Shown here: piece by piece, positions 36,556 to 48,502 of the stretch | Numbering within the stretch: position 1 is the first letter of the stretch | How the letters are laid out: the number at the start of each line of letters is the position of its first letter | Origin: Calocera cornea HHB12733 | Lineage: Eukaryota; Basidiomycota; Dacrymycetes; Dacrymycetales; Dacrymycetaceae | Reading direction: 5' to 3' | Assembly (NCBI GenBank): GCA_001632435.1 | Contig: KV423951.1 | Coordinates: 62,001-126,000, forward strand | Length of the DNA: 64,000 nucleotides | The notes under the pieces: generated by a model | Databases searched by the model: none | What the model saw: only the letters and a program-made list of their open reading frames with translations | What the model was told of the DNA's origin: nothing | Translations under genes and position numbers: made by a program

Positions 36556-39319
36556 CTACGCGACATACTCGAACGTGTTTCTGTCGCCATCGCTGCGCGT
36601 GATGTACTCGCGCTCGATCAGGCTCTCGATCTGCTTCTTGATCTGCGCGGGCTGCGGCACAAAGTGCGCGCGGACGGCGATGATGACCTCCTCGGTGAGC
36701 TTGTTGTTGCCCAGCCGCTTGCGCGCCTTCATGATGCGCACGATGGCCGCGTCGAGCGCGTGCGTGCGGTCCTCCTCGATGTGCTCGGCGATCTGCTTCG
36801 CTTCCTCCGCCTATGCAAGCATCAGTACGCGGCAGATCGACTGGTAATAAGCTTACCGTTTCGGCCTGTTGAATCGAGTTGATATGCAAGCGCCTGTTCT
36901 TGTCGGTGAACTTTGCGTTGTACTCGAACACGTCCGTGTCGTCGACGTCCTTCGACAGGGGCACCTTGGTCAGCACGCGCTTCCTGCCCAGGGCCAGGCT
37001 CTGCAGGGTGCGCCTCAGCTCCTTGTCCTCTATCCCGGTGGCCTCCTTGATATCCTGGAAGTTCATCGACCCGCCGTCCTCGAACAGCAGGAGGACGACG
37101 GCCTGGTACAGGGAGACGCTGAGCTCCTTCGTCCCTGCGTCAAAGCGCGCAGTGAGGGTGACTGTGCCGAGGGAGTGGGCCCAGTCGAGCTTGCGCTGCG
37201 CGTGCTTGGACTTGTAGAACCGCACGAACGAGGAGAGCGAGCGCTCCATGTCCTTGGGGAGGATGACCTGGCCGAGGCCGTACGTCGGCCAGTTCGAGTG
37301 CTGCAGCACCATCACGTTCAGCGGCTCCTTGTCGTCCCGGTGCGAGGGCAGGTTCTGCCACTCGCGGATCATGTCGCGGGAGAGGGCGAGGTCGCTGAAC
37401 ATCCCGTGGCCTTTCTCGAAGAACTTGTCGTCTGTCGCACGATCAATCCCACTGGGATGCAGATAGATGCAAAGGAGAGACTCACGCTCGATCAGGATCT
37501 TCAGCACGTTCATCTCAAAGTCGTCGCTCGCGCTCTTCTGCAGCAGCAGCCGCTTCGCCAGCGCGCGGATGTAGAACTCTCGGAACACGTCGCGATCTGC
37601 GCTCGATCAGTGGCCTATCGCGCGCTCAGCCGCGCAAACGCACCCTTGGTGAACCGATAGAGGCCGAGCGCCTCGTTCAGCAGCCTGTTGAACTCGTCGT
37701 CGCTCGCGCTCCGCTGCCCCTTGCGCATCGCCTGGTCGATGTATTTGGCGATCATCTCCGCGGGCTTCTTGACGCGGCCGGCAAAGCCCTTTTCGAACGC
37801 GTCGAGGACCGAGTTGCGCCAGACGCGCTCGCCGGCCGGGTCGTCCGGGTCCTCGCCGAACGCGTCCCGCGCGATGAGCTCGGCGAACTTGCGCAGCGCG
37901 AGCAGGTCCGGGATCATCCGCTCGTCCGCGTCGTTGCTCGGCGGCTGGGGGGAGATGATGCCCGCGACGAGGGCGCCGAAGGCGTGCGTGAACTGCACGC
38001 GGAGCGAGGCGAGGGCGTGGGTGCGCGCGGCGAGGGTGTGCACGAGCTTGAGCTGCGGGAGCGAGCGCTCCTGGAGGAGCTTGGGCAGGGCGAGCTTGGA
38101 CAGCTCTGCCATCAACCCCCCGCCAAGCATCCCCTCCTCCACAGCGCGCCGCACCGCGTCCGTGCCGCCGCCCAGGGAGAGCACGTCGTCCGCGCGGGCG
38201 ACCTCCTCTGTGACCTGCGTGTTGGCCAGCTCGAGGTACGCGACCGCCTCCTCGGGCGTGGCGTGCGGCTTGCTCTGCGGGAAGGCCGCGTAGTGCGCGG
38301 AGGTGCTGTCCAGGTAGGGGAGGAGGAGGAGGTCGTACAGGTCGAGCGTGAGCAGGATGTGCGCCAGGGGCGCAAACAGCGCGCGGTGCGGGGTGGTGCG
38401 GGTCGGGGAGGCGCGCTCCTGCGCGAGGAAGTCGAAGATACCCTCCTGGATCTTGAGCTGGATGTCGGACGAGAGCAGGATCTTGGTCTTGAAGATCTGC
38501 CGGCCGAGCTCGCTAGGCGTGCGGTCAGGCGCTGGTCACGCAGCATATAGCAGAGGCGGGCATACCGGATCGGAAGCTCGTCGGGCGCTTCGTGCAGGAC
38601 GTACGTCTGGTCGATGTGCAGCAGGAAGGAGCGGGCGATGCCCTGCCGGGGGAGACCAGGTCAGCCGTCATGCTCCCCCCCAAGAGCCGGAGATCTGAGC
38701 AGGACGCACCAAGTTCTTATCGAACGCCTCCCAGCGCTTGACGAGCTCGTCGAGCCACTGCACGCCCTTAGCGCGCGTGCCGCTCCCGTGGCGCTCCTCG
38801 CCCAGCTCCCTTGCGACAAGGCCCACGCTGCGGGCCAGCTCGCCCTGCACATCCGCGTACACCTCTTTCCCCGCGTGCTGGATGGCGACGAGCCTCTCGC
38901 ATGCGAGGGCGAGGGTGCGGTAGGACGGGATTTGGGGGGCCGGGGAGGGGTCCCGCAGCGAGCGCGGCTGGAGGAGGGTGATGAGCGTCTTGCGCAGGAG
39001 GGACCGGTCGTCCTCCGCCCGCTCGGTGGCGCGCATGTCATCGGGGACTGGATGCACGCAAACGCATGAGCACCCACCCGCCTGCCCAGGCAGCGCACGA
39101 ACGAGGATACTCACAGGTAGCGTTCTTTATGCCGACCCTGCGGGGGCCGCCTGTGCTGAGGAGCCTGCTGGCATTGGCGGCGAGGGAGGTTGTGCGGGCC
39201 TGCTTGCGGGGTGGCTCGATGGGGTCGCCGCTGTCGAGGGAGCGGAGGGGTGGCTTGAGTGCGCCGAAGACAGCGGGGGCGAGGACGGGGAAGGAGAGGA
39301 GGGAGCCGATCGCCGTCAT
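36556..39319 (-). CDS. Cullin, CUL4-like ubiquitin ligase scaffold
   Basis: A scaffold of cullin-RING ubiquitin ligases. Seven exons (39319-39115, 39047-38710, 38642-38566, 38512-37644, 37596-37486, 37431-36857, 36810-36556) give 809 residues. The N-terminus has PPRKQARTT and RRVGIKN, like the basic start of CUL4. Cullin repeats include FLLHIDQTYVL and the short exon ending LPIR. The cullin homology domain has FREFYIRALAKRLLLQKSAS, IEDKELRRTLQSLALGR and INSIQQAETAEE. The C-terminal winged helix has AAIVRIMKARKRLGNN with the NEDD8-acceptor Lys, ending in REYITRSDGDRNTFEYVA. The ELRRTLQSLA and INSIQ blocks favour CUL4 over CUL1 and CUL3. The spacer between the two halves of the homology domain (LIEHDKFFEKGHG) is shorter than I expect for CUL4. 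It is convergent with TRS33 and divergent from PSD1. Confidence 0.9.
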
Positions 39320-39518
39320 CCTCTCAGTCTGCACGTCGTTGCTCGCTATCAACCTCACCGTGGGGTCGCAGCGAGCGGGTCGGAGGGGGGCGCGTGCTTC
39401 TGCACAGCCACTGGAGTGCCGTAAGGGAACGTCAGTGCCGGCTCTGCAGTGAGCGCGCCGCCCCCACCGCAAACCTCTTCCATGTCCCGCTGAAAGCTTG
39501 ACGAAAATCTTGGATACC

Positions 39519-41388
39519 ATGTCGGCTGCGATCATGCTGCGTGCTGTGCGGACTCCGAGGACAGGCGCGAGGTCCGGCATCGCGGGCGGGTTCATCCTCC
39601 GCCGGCCGGGGGTGCGCCCGCTAAGGGCCGCCGTGTGCGTCGGGGTAAGACTGTACGAAACGCCCTCCTCCGCCTCCTCCTCCTCGAAGCCACCGCTACC
39701 CCAGCCCAACGCTCCCGCGCCTCCCTCCTCCTCCCCCGACCCTTCAACGCCGCCCCGGCCCCCCCCACCGGGGAAAGACGCTCCCCTCTCCCGCCGGGTG
39801 TCGTACGCCTGGCGCACAACACCGACAGTATGGTACCCGCTTCCCCTCGCGGTGGGGGCGCTGCTCCTGGTCGGCCTGGCCTGGAAGAAGGAGGTCTACT
39901 CCCAGCGGAAGAAGGGCGCAGAGCCGCAGGTCGTCGTCGGCGAGGATGGGGAGGCGCTGAGGCTGCAGGGGCCGTGGCAGGTGCGCTTGTCCCTTCCCCA
40001 CCTCCCCCACCTCCCCCACCTCCCGTACTGACCCCCGACACGGCAGGTGCACATCCTCGGCGCGCTCCCCCTGCGGCAGCTCTCCCGCCTCTGGGGGTCG
40101 TTCAACTCCCTCCCCCTCCCCGTCTGGTTCCGCCCGTACGGCTACCGCTTCTACGCCTGGGTGTTCGGCGCCGACCTGGGCGAGATCGACCCGCCGGACC
40201 TGTGCGCGTACCCGACCATGGGCGACTTCTTCTACCGGAGGCTGAGGGAGGGCGCGCGGCCTATCGCGGCGGAGGAGCTGGTGCGTTCCTTTCCATGCTC
40301 TGCTCTGCTCTGCGTTGCCGCTCGACGTCACAGGGGCGGACGCTGATTTGGTTCTGGTCCGCACGCAGGTCTCCCCCGCAGACGGGGTGATCGTGAGCCT
40401 CGGGATGATCGCCAACCGCCAGGTAGAGCAAGTTAAAGGCCTCACCTACTCGCTCGACTCCCTTCTGGGCCGCGGGGCCCCCTCCACACCCGTGCTCTCC
40501 CCCGCCCTCCCCCCGCGCGAAGCGGTGCAGGACGCCTCGTTCGCCTCGGTGAATGGCATCCCTTACTCCGTCTCCTCGCTCATGGGCTCTCCCGGCCCAG
40601 CCTCCGACCCCAACCGGGGCGCGCCTCGCGCCTCGGGTCACAACCAAAACCAAAACCAAAACCAAGACCGCGGGGACCGGGCGGTCCCGCAAGCGCTCGG
40701 CGTGAAGGTGCAACAGAGCGTGGCGGTCGTGCAGGCGCTGGGCGCGCAGGCGGTCCCGGGGCTGGGGCTGGGGCTTGGGGAGTCGCTCGCAGCGGGCCAC
40801 AGGCTGTACTACGCCGTTGTGTACCTCGCGCCGGGGGACTACCATCGGTTCCACAGCCCCGCCAGCTGGGTCGTCGAGAAGCGGCGGCACTTCTCCGGTA
40901 CGCCTTCTCCTGCCTGCCCGGCCCGCGCATGCTATCGGCGTGCCTGTATGTGTGGCTGACGCAATGTATGCCCAGGCGAGCTATTCTCCGTCAACCCCTG
41001 GCTGGTCTCGCGCCTGCCAAACCTCTTCGTCCTCAACGAGCGCGTGGCTCTGCTCGGAAAGTGGCGCCACGGATTCTTCGCCTTCGTCCCCGTGGGCGCG
41101 ACGAACGTGGGGAGCATCCGGATCGCGTTCGACGCGGACCTGCGCACCAACTCCGTCGACGCGGACACACGGCCGCAGCCGGGCAGGTTCGCAGAGGCCA
41201 GCTATGCCAGCGCGAGCACGCTGCTCGGCGGTGTGCCCGTCGTGAAGGGGGATGAGATCGGCGGGTTCGCCCTAGGGAGCACGATCGTGCTGGTGTTCGA
41301 GGCGCCGGCGAGTTGGGAGTGGAAGGCACGGCCGGGGGAGAAGGTCAGGGTGGGGCAGGCGCTTGGGGCGCCCGGCAGTGGCAGTTAG
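39519..41388 (+). CDS. PSD1: Phosphatidylserine decarboxylase, mitochondrial (PSD1 type)
   Basis: Converts phosphatidylserine to phosphatidylethanolamine in the mitochondrial inner membrane. Exons 39519-39980, 40047-40280, 40369-40897 and 40976-41388 give 545 residues. An Arg-rich presequence (MLRAVRTPRTGARSG) and a Pro/Ser-rich stretch precede one membrane segment (LAVGALLLVGLAW, about residue 110). The catalytic domain shows FFYRRLREGARPI, VSPADGVIV, YHRFHSPASW, NERVALLG, FVPVGATNVGSI and GFALGSTIVLVFE. In the last, LGST is the self-cleavage site that makes the pyruvoyl group. A low-complexity insert with repeated Asn-Gln pairs and Gly-Leu runs sits between KGLTYSLDSLLG and LYYAVVYLAPGDYHRFHS, longer than in most homologues. 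All catalytic motifs are intact. Confidence 0.95.
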
Positions 41389-41691
41389 CTGCTGCACTGC
41401 AGTCGGGATATCCAGTTAGGGACGGTTGACTTTGAACACCCTTCCTCCGTCACCGGTAATACCACCATTCAGCTGCTTACGTCGTCCACGGAAAGCGGAC
41501 ATGGCTCTGGTCAGTGCTCCTTATGGCGGATATGGGTACAACACTGTGGAATTAGAGGCAGCAAACGAAAGGACGCTACGGATCTAGCGATTATCAGAGT
41601 TCGTGAAGACCGGAGAAAGGAGAGATCTTGAGATCAGGACTGTTATCAAGGAATCGCAAGAAGTCACGCGGAATCTGCTACGGAAGGATGC
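41389..41691. other. Convergent intergenic region
   Basis: About 300 bp between the PSD1 stop and the aspartic protease stop. No gene is supported. Confidence 0.5.
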
Positions 41692-43291
41692 TCAGTTGAA
41701 AGGACGCTGGACGAAACCGATCTTGGGAGCATTCGGCGTCTGGTCAAAGATGGCATACACGCGCTTAAGGAAGACGTCGCCCAGGATGTCCTGCGTGTTC
41801 CCGCCGCGGCTCTGGACAGAGCCGAAGCTCATCCCGTTCCCGGCATCGGCAAACTTGAGGTCTTCACCGGGAATACCGAACTCGAGGCCGCTGGTGCCTA
41901 CGCCAAAGCTCAGGTTGGGCGGGGTCGAGTTGGTGGGCAGCACCCATCCACCGGCCTGGGCATCCATCTTTGCGCCGGGGATGCTCCGGTAGATCAGCGA
42001 GCAGGCGGTGTCCGAAAGGAGCAGGAGCGTGGTGCCGGTGTCCTGGAGCATAGCGATCAGACCAAGCGCAGACACTCATCACGGTGAACTCACAGCGATG
42101 GCGGTGTTGTTTGCCTCCCTCTTGCTGGTGACCGTGCCGATCGTGAGGGAAGGGCTGTAGAACTCCCAGAAGCCATTGCTGCTGATCACGTCGGTGTATT
42201 GAACATCGGAGACAGAGGCGCCAACGTCAGCGGCAGACGCAAGCGCGCCGAAGGTGTAGAAGCCCTTCGAGTCCTCCTTGTCCAGCTTGACGGTGAAGAT
42301 GGGCTGCTCGACGAGCTTCTCCTTGATCATGTTGGCCACGGGCGTCTGAAGAATGTCAGCATACATGCCCGTGAGAAGGCGGAGATGCGTGCTCACCAAC
42401 TGTTGTGTAGGCTGGACCGTGTTGATGGTGGGGAAGGCGAGGCCCAGAAGCCCGTCACTACCGTCCCCGCTCGTGAAGGCGCTGCTGAGCTTCTCAGCGA
42501 TCTCAACAGCCTGATTAGGAATGGCGATAGCACCGAGAGTGACGACGTCGGTGTAGACGTCGCCTGAGGCGGACGAGCCGTCGCCGTACGAGATGTTCCA
42601 TGTCAGGCCTTTCGAGGCTTTGGCGGTCGACGACTTGGTAGGGCTATAGATGGTGTGCGAGCTCGCGTTCGTCGTGATGGTCGGTCCCCAGACCCATAGG
42701 TCCGAGGAACCAGTGTCAAAGTCGAGGTTGAGGGTGACACCGGGCGTGCCAATCATCTAGTAGTGCCGTGGCTCGTGAGAACAGTGCATATATGCGCATA
42801 TAACAAGGACTTACGACAGGGACGACGTATTCCAAGTCATTCTGGACGTCGTCGGCGGGCACCTCCGCCTCGCCCGACTCGGTCTTGGCAACCGCACCAC
42901 GCTTGGGGTGCTTGTGCACCTTGCCGTGTCCACGGCGGCGGAAGAGCGCTAAGACCTGCTGGAGTGGGTTCGCCTTTTCTTCGGAGGTAGGAGCCCCCTC
43001 TGCAGCGGGAGCCGCAGGAGCAGCGGTGGCGGCGAACGACGGGAGGGGCTCGTTCTCGGGCTGCAGGCCGTCCGCATCGGGCTTGAGAGTGCGTATGAGG
43101 GTTTCCTCACGGACGAAGAACGTGGTCTGCGCCGAGGGGGTGATGTGCCACTTGCGGACGGAGCGGGCTGTATACCTACGTTAGAGAACGTTCGGGGACC
43201 GGACGCTAGGAGAAGGCGCACCGTAGTCCATCTTTCCGTTGGGCGCCCACTTCTGGTTGCGCCTGAGGGCGAGCACGAGTGGTTCAGACAT
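41692..43291 (-). CDS. Aspartic protease, pepsin family A1
   Basis: A two-lobed pepsin-like endopeptidase of 478 residues. Exons are 43291-43222, 43167-42815, 42756-42094 and 42042-41692. The first catalytic motif is DFDTGSSDLWVWG, and the flap is ISYGDGSSASG. The second catalytic motif is IADTGTTLLL, right after an intron. The C-terminal FGDVFL-type block reads ILGDVFLKRVYAIFD. A propeptide-like region with FRRRGHGKVHKHPKRG and VPADDVQNDLEYVVPV precedes the mature fold. The chosen start (MSEPLVLALRRNQKW) has no hydrophobic signal peptide. I believe some basidiomycete A1 proteases share such a leaderless start, but I cannot check. An upstream exon with a signal peptide was not found. Confidence 0.92.
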
Positions 43292-44100
43292 GTTAGATGC
43301 AGGGATGCGCGTTGGTGTGTGCGAGGGGAGAGGAAGACGGTACTAGGTGGAAGAGGAGCAGGTGGCCGCATCTTATACAGATTCGGAGCATAGGAGCTGC
43401 AGGACGCGCACTCGCGTCACGCGAAGGACCGGCCTACGTCAGACGTCTGCCCGAGGGAGGCATGCGGTGGTCGCCGCCAGAAGCACGGACAGGAGGGGAA
43501 GACACGTGGGGCTGGGTCGGGCACATTGTAGGATGATAAGGGATAGGACCGCAGGAGGTTGGACCACTCTTTCGCCGGAGTTCGGGGTGAGACAATGTCC
43601 GGCGCGTCATGTAAACCGACGGCAGGCTATTCATAGCCAGAACGTTCAAGGCCAAGTACCAGACAGGAGGGAGAATAGGTGCACGGGCATGTCTTCTCGG
43701 GCAGGGCATTGTAACCACGATAGTATCATCATCGCTGAGGAGACAAAGCGAAGAAGCCTCCGCCGACGACGTCAGAAGGAAGCACGGATCAAGGGTTCTC
43801 GGACGCCGCTGGCAGTCAATCAACAATTCATAGGCTTTCTACGGGAGTTCTGATAGACAGATGGTGCGGAGGGTAATGAAAGAAACGGGCGTGCTGGATT
43901 CGCGTAGCATGGAAGCGATGGTACAGATGCGATAGAGGACAGGGACTCGGGCTACAGTATCAACGACCCCTAAGCAGATGGGCGCCTAATGAACATTGAT
44001 GACAGGTGCTTGACAGCCTCTTGCAAGTGTACATCCTCTTCTTACATCCAATACACTCTCCTTGCACCTTCTTTCGACACGGCCAACCGGAAATCTGCGA
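43292..44100. other. Intergenic, TMA7 3' side to aspartic protease promoter
   Basis: About 800 bp holding only short unrecognised ORFs. It should contain the upstream region of the aspartic protease gene and the 3' UTR of TMA7. Confidence 0.5.
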
Positions 44101-44563
44101 CTATTTCTTGCCGGACCTGCAGCCCCTGTTAGATGTGGATTGGCTGCGCTGGCAGAATACGCACTTCTTGATCCCTCCGCCGACCAAAGGGCCATCTGAT
44201 CAAACATCGCATGATAAGTACTCCGATCTGGCTACAACCATCCGAGCGTACGTACGTTGCTTGGCTGCAGGATCGGATCAGCACAGATACTCTCGATCAC
44301 AGGATGACACAACACACCTTTCTCCTGAGCAGACTTCAGCGCCGCGGCATCCGCCTTCTGCTTAGCCTTGAACGCCTTTGCCTCCTATGATCAATCCCTA
44401 TTAGCCCGAGCTCCTCTCAACAGCGACAGCCAGCGCACGTCGTCCTCCTCAACCTTCTCCTTCTTCGGTGCCTGCTCGCCCGCGATCAGCAGTGTCACGG
44501 AGCCCCACAATGCGACGAGCGCACCTTCAACGGCTTGAGCTTGCCACCCTGACGTCCGGACAT
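44101..44563 (-). CDS. TMA7: Translation machinery-associated protein 7 (TMA7/CCDC72), microprotein
   Basis: A ribosome-associated small basic protein of 61 residues, encoded by five short exons (44563-44525, 44471-44439, 44384-44318, 44195-44165, 44116-44101). It was assembled by hand because no single exon exceeds 67 bases. The translated order is MSGRQGGKLKPLK, then APKKEKVEEDD, then EAKAFKAKQKADAAALKSAQEK, then DGPLVGGGIK, then KSGKK at the stop. This matches the conserved TMA7 layout: a start of MSGR-GGK-KPLKAPKK, a KQK helix, and the GPL-GGGIKKSGKK tail. Every junction has GT donor and AG acceptor and keeps the frame. The third intron is 122 bp and the rest about 50. I am confident of the identity. 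Exact expression is unknown. Confidence 0.88.
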
Positions 44564-45136
44564 GATAGGTCGTATACGTGGGAGGTATCAAAGTACTGCA
44601 CAAGGCGAATGGGCCGGGTGAGATGAGCAAGGGGTGCGATGGCGTGCAGACTCCTCAGGGCCAGCCAGCGCACATGTGCGGAAAGCTCCCGCTCGGTAGC
44701 ACAGGGAAGGGAAGAGTCACGTGCTAGTTGCCTACCGAGCGAATCCATGCGAACGTGATGTGCCCACTTCTTCAATGGGCCCTTGTAACGACTCTGTTGC
44801 TCCTCTCTGCTCACAGCAGCGATGCACCACTGTATCTCGATAAGGCTGTCCCACAGCCAGCCGCCACCGTTCAGCCATGCTTCCCCACCGCACCAGAAGC
44901 ACGCTCGAACGCAGATGTCCCGTGGATAAAGTGCCTCCGCAGTGACATGCCCCTACCCCAGACGAACGCGCCCAATGAGCGCGTCCTGTCCCCACTTCGC
45001 ACCAAATGAGCAGAGACAACAGTGACCGGTATGCGAGGTAGATGACGCGGCCAAGCTTTTCAGGATAGCTCGACTGGCACAGAGACATGAATAACGCGCT
45101 CGACTTTGCTTGGCTCGTCACGACTGCTGGTCCCCC
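44564..45136. other. Intergenic, TMA7 upstream to assembly gap
   Basis: About 570 bp without a convincing gene. The stretch ends at the run of N. The start of the gene at 45237 may be hidden in or before the gap. Confidence 0.45.
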
Positions 45137-45236
45137 NNNNNNNNNNNNNNNNNNNNNNNNNNNNNNNNNNNNNNNNNNNNNNNNNNNNNNNNNNNNNNNN
45201 NNNNNNNNNNNNNNNNNNNNNNNNNNNNNNNNNNNN
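45137..45236. other. Assembly gap (100 N)
   Basis: Exactly 100 consecutive N, the usual placeholder for a scaffold join of unknown size. Any ORF spanning it is not meaningful. Confidence 0.99.
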
Positions 45237-47157
45237 CCTGCCCTCGACCTCCCTGAAGCTGCGCCGGCCAACGGCGCTCATCGTGCTCTCCATCCTGGCG
45301 AGCGCGCTGCTCTCCCTACACGCGATCGGATGGGCGGGCAACGTGCGGCTCGCGCAGTCAATCCACTTCCGATGGCCCTCATCCAACCCCGCATCCCTCT
45401 TCCTCACACCGGTCGATCCATCCCCGCAGCAGACCCTCGTACTCGTCCCCCCCCCAGTGGTCAAGCCCAAGCCCACCGGCCCGCCGATATCCATCATCGT
45501 GATATGGAAGAACGGTGGGCAGCCGTACATGCCCAACTTCATTGAGTCGGTCCTCGCGAACGCCGCGTCGCTGGAGGTGCTCTGGGTGGGCGTCAAATGG
45601 GCGCATGAGACGGAGTGCTTTGACCCGATGGCGGGCCACCCGCGCAGGGAGGGGGCGAACTTTAAGCTGCTGTGCTTGACCGAGGACGAATGTGGGCTGC
45701 GCCTGTATTGCGTGTGATTGTGGTCGGCACTGACGGACAGCAGACTGGCAGATGCACAGAGACTATTTCTGCGAGAGGTGGGGGTGCAACGCGGTAGAGA
45801 AGAAAGATGTGCTGGACGCGATGATCGAGCGACAGCAGAAGGACTACGTGCGTGTTCCCACGACTCATTGACAGCCCCCTTACTCATGAAGTCCGCGCAG
45901 CAACACTCCTTCCTCCGGCTCTGGCGCGGCTACGTCTTCCGCGAGCACATCAATCCCGACGCGCGCTGGTGGGGATGGGCAGACCCGGACACCTTCCTAG
46001 GCAACTTCGACACGCAATGTGCGCCTTCCCCCTTCCCTCGTCCCATTGTCGCTGACAGACGGCTCTGCAGTCCCCTGGGATGCAAGCAATTTTGACGTGT
46101 TCATCCCCGCATCGCCGCACACGCTGCTGTACCTGCGTGGGCACCTCTGCTTCTTCCGCACCGGCTCCAAAGTGGAAAACAAGCTGGGCGGGTACCCGAA
46201 CCTGCAGTCCCCGCAAGCCTACCTTGAGCGGCACAAAGTCGGCGAGTACACTGCCAGTGCGTCCCTACTTCTCCCCATCAGATCATACCGCTGATGAGTG
46301 CCGCAGTGGAAGAAGCAGAGTTCTCGGCGTACATCATCCGCTCGCCGCACATCTCCTTCCTCCTCGCCTCCTCCTCCCTGGTCGACATCCCCCTCTCCTC
46401 CCTGGCCCTCAACACGCCCACATTCGCGACCCTGAACGGGACTTACGCGCCCTACACGCTTCCCTCCCCACTCCCGCCCATCCCCCACCTGCCCGTGCTA
46501 GGCCTGCCAGGCACGTGCCCCTCCTGCCCCCCGCCCGCGCCGCGCCGCAGGACGTTCACCGACTACGGCCTCACGCGGCCCGTCGAGCTCCGCTGGGGGC
46601 AGTACGAGGGCGACGTCTGGTTCGCCCGGGAGCACGCGACGAGCTACGACCCGCCTATGCGCAGCCTGCGGCAGCGCGGGTGGGACGTGTATGTGGGCCG
46701 CTACGAGGGCGGCGGCGCCGGCGTGTGGGAGAGGATCGAGCCGCCCCGCGCGCCCGTCGAGGTGCCCGTGCTGCTCCCGCCGGCGAGGGAGGAAAAGGGG
46801 GAGGAGGACGAGCACCATGCTACCGCTCAGCAGAATGTGCACTCCGAGCCCCAGGGCAAGGGCAAAGGCGAGGACAAAGTGAAATCCAACGCGAAGAAGT
46901 CGAAGCCCGCGCGCAAAACCGAGCCGCGCTCAGCCTCCGTCCAGCCCACATCTGCCACCGCACCACCGGCGACGTACCTCCTCCGCGAGGGGCTCTACAT
47001 CCACTGGTTCCACCAGAAACACGCCGCGTGGTTCCCGGGGCCTGCGATCACTCCTGTGCAGGACCGGGGGATGGGCGTGGGGAGGACGCTGATGAGCGTG
47101 TTTAAGGAGGGGGCGGAGGTCTGGGAGGGCGGGGAGGTGGTCTGGAGGAGCGGGTGA
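45237..47157 (+). CDS. Type II membrane protein, glycosyltransferase-like (5' end lost in gap)
   Basis: Exons <45237-45691, 45741-45847, 45901-46018, 46071-46256 and 46307-47157 encode at least 572 residues. After a basic stretch (LKLRRPT) comes one hydrophobic segment (ALIVLSILASALLSLHAIGWAG), so it looks like a Golgi type II membrane protein. The lumenal part has PPISIIVIWKNGGQPYMPNF followed by NAASLEVLWVGV, like the start of a GT-A fold. Then come LWRGYVFREHINPDARWWGWADPDTFLGNFD, with W-G-W-x-D-x-D as a candidate metal or nucleotide-sugar site, and a C-terminal region with YIHWFHQKHAAWFPG. The pattern resembles the DUF6625 group of putative glycosyltransferases (recollection, not searched). 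The substrate is unknown. The final codons overlap a GTGAGT that could be a donor for a further short exon. Confidence 0.6.
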
Positions 47158-48502
47158 GTACCCAGAGGGGAGGGGAGGGGCACGAGGAATGAGTAATGAG
47201 GAATGAGTAATGGTGGTGTGGAGGTGTAGGCCAGCAAGGAGCTGTATCCATTAGAGCTGTATATATGACATCACTGTATTGTATTAGTTTGTTAAGCTAC
47301 GTGTAAGTTACGTTGGCTTATAATTCGCGGCGGTCGCGGTCGCCGAGATGGCTCTCGGGCTAGTATTACCGTGTGCAATGGGTGGGTGGGGGGTCGACGG
47401 CCAGTCCAGTCCAAGAGTCCGACCTGTCTGCTGTCTGCTGTCTGAGCGGGGAGTACCAGTAAGTAGTCGTAGTCAAGGTGGGTTCTGCTAGTTACATAGT
47501 CCCGGACTAGAAGGTCGCACGGGCCTATCAGTGATGTCCGCAGACCCCTGGAGAAGCACTGTATGCACTGTGCTGTGCTGTACTGTATTACAGAAGCGCC
47601 GAGGGCCGGCCCAGAAGGCAGAAGGCAGAAGGCAGAAGGCAGTCGGGGCTCCGATCATGCCGTCGGCAGGGCGGGTGTTGCGCCCTTACTCTTGATCACC
47701 GCGCGTTGTGACCGACTTGTTCTAGCAAGGAAGAGCAGAAGGCAGAAGGCAGAAGGTGGATTATCATAGGCCGTGGGGATGTGTTCCCAGGCGGGGTGTG
47801 GGCCCGGCCCGGCCCGTTGTGTGCGCCTTGCGCTACTGAGCGCTGGGAAGGACGTCCTGCGTACACTGTGCAGTCCGGTACAGTAAGTTGCTGCTATGTA
47901 TGATAGTACGGCGCCGGGCCCCCAAACGCGCTCGAGCAACGGCGGCGCGTGCTTTCTTTTCGCCGGAAGCAACGCGGTCCCTGTGGTGCCCTGTGGCGCA
48001 TGACGACGGGGCACATGGCGCGACGGTACGGGCGGGCGGGTGAAAGAAGCGGGAGAAGCGCTGGCGGGGCTCAGGGTATGGCGCGGCAACGCGGCATCGC
48101 CCGCCGGTCGCGCCCACCCGACGCCGTCACCCTCGCCCTCGCCCAGGCTCCCTCCCTGCTCCGTCTCTCTGTCTTCTGTACAGTCTCAGCATTCTGCTGT
48201 TGCACCAGGGCGGTGCCTCCCCTCCCTCTCCTCTATCCCTCCACGCTCCTTTGCTCTCCTTCCCTCGTTCTCTCTTCTTGGACGGGTTGGACGGGTTGGT
48301 CCGGACAGCTGCTGTGCAGAACGGACCGACGCGGTGCCTTTGTCGCCTCATTGCCCGGCTGGGCCCCGACTCTCCAAACATTCGACATCCCACAACCGCT
48401 ACCGCCACCGCGCAGGGCGGCGTACCCCGTCCACTCCTTGCCCACTTTCTCCCTCCTTCACACCCCCATCATCCCCGACGACGCCCACCCACCGCCCCCC
48501 CC
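47158..48502. other. Long upstream region of the Sel1 gene
   Basis: About 1.3 kb without a supported gene. It includes two heptamer repeat tracts (listed separately) and a pyrimidine-rich stretch from about 48130 to the start codon. It is open in one frame for 300 bases before the ATG at 48503, but contains no recognisable protein. Confidence 0.5.
47613..47757. repeat. AGAAGGC heptamer repeat tracts
   Basis: About four tandem copies of AGAAGGC lie at 47613-47641, and three more at 47735-47757, separated by about 90 bp of unrelated sequence. Probably a minisatellite. Confidence 0.8.

Noticed and set aside
45060..45887. ORFs reading through the N run
   Set aside because: They contain 34 unknown residues and have no meaning across an assembly gap.
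48200..48502. 101-codon upstream extension of the Sel1 protein
   Set aside because: Open frame in a pyrimidine-rich leader. The ATG at 48503 in MSHPHPRPL is a better start, and the extension has no conserved sequence.
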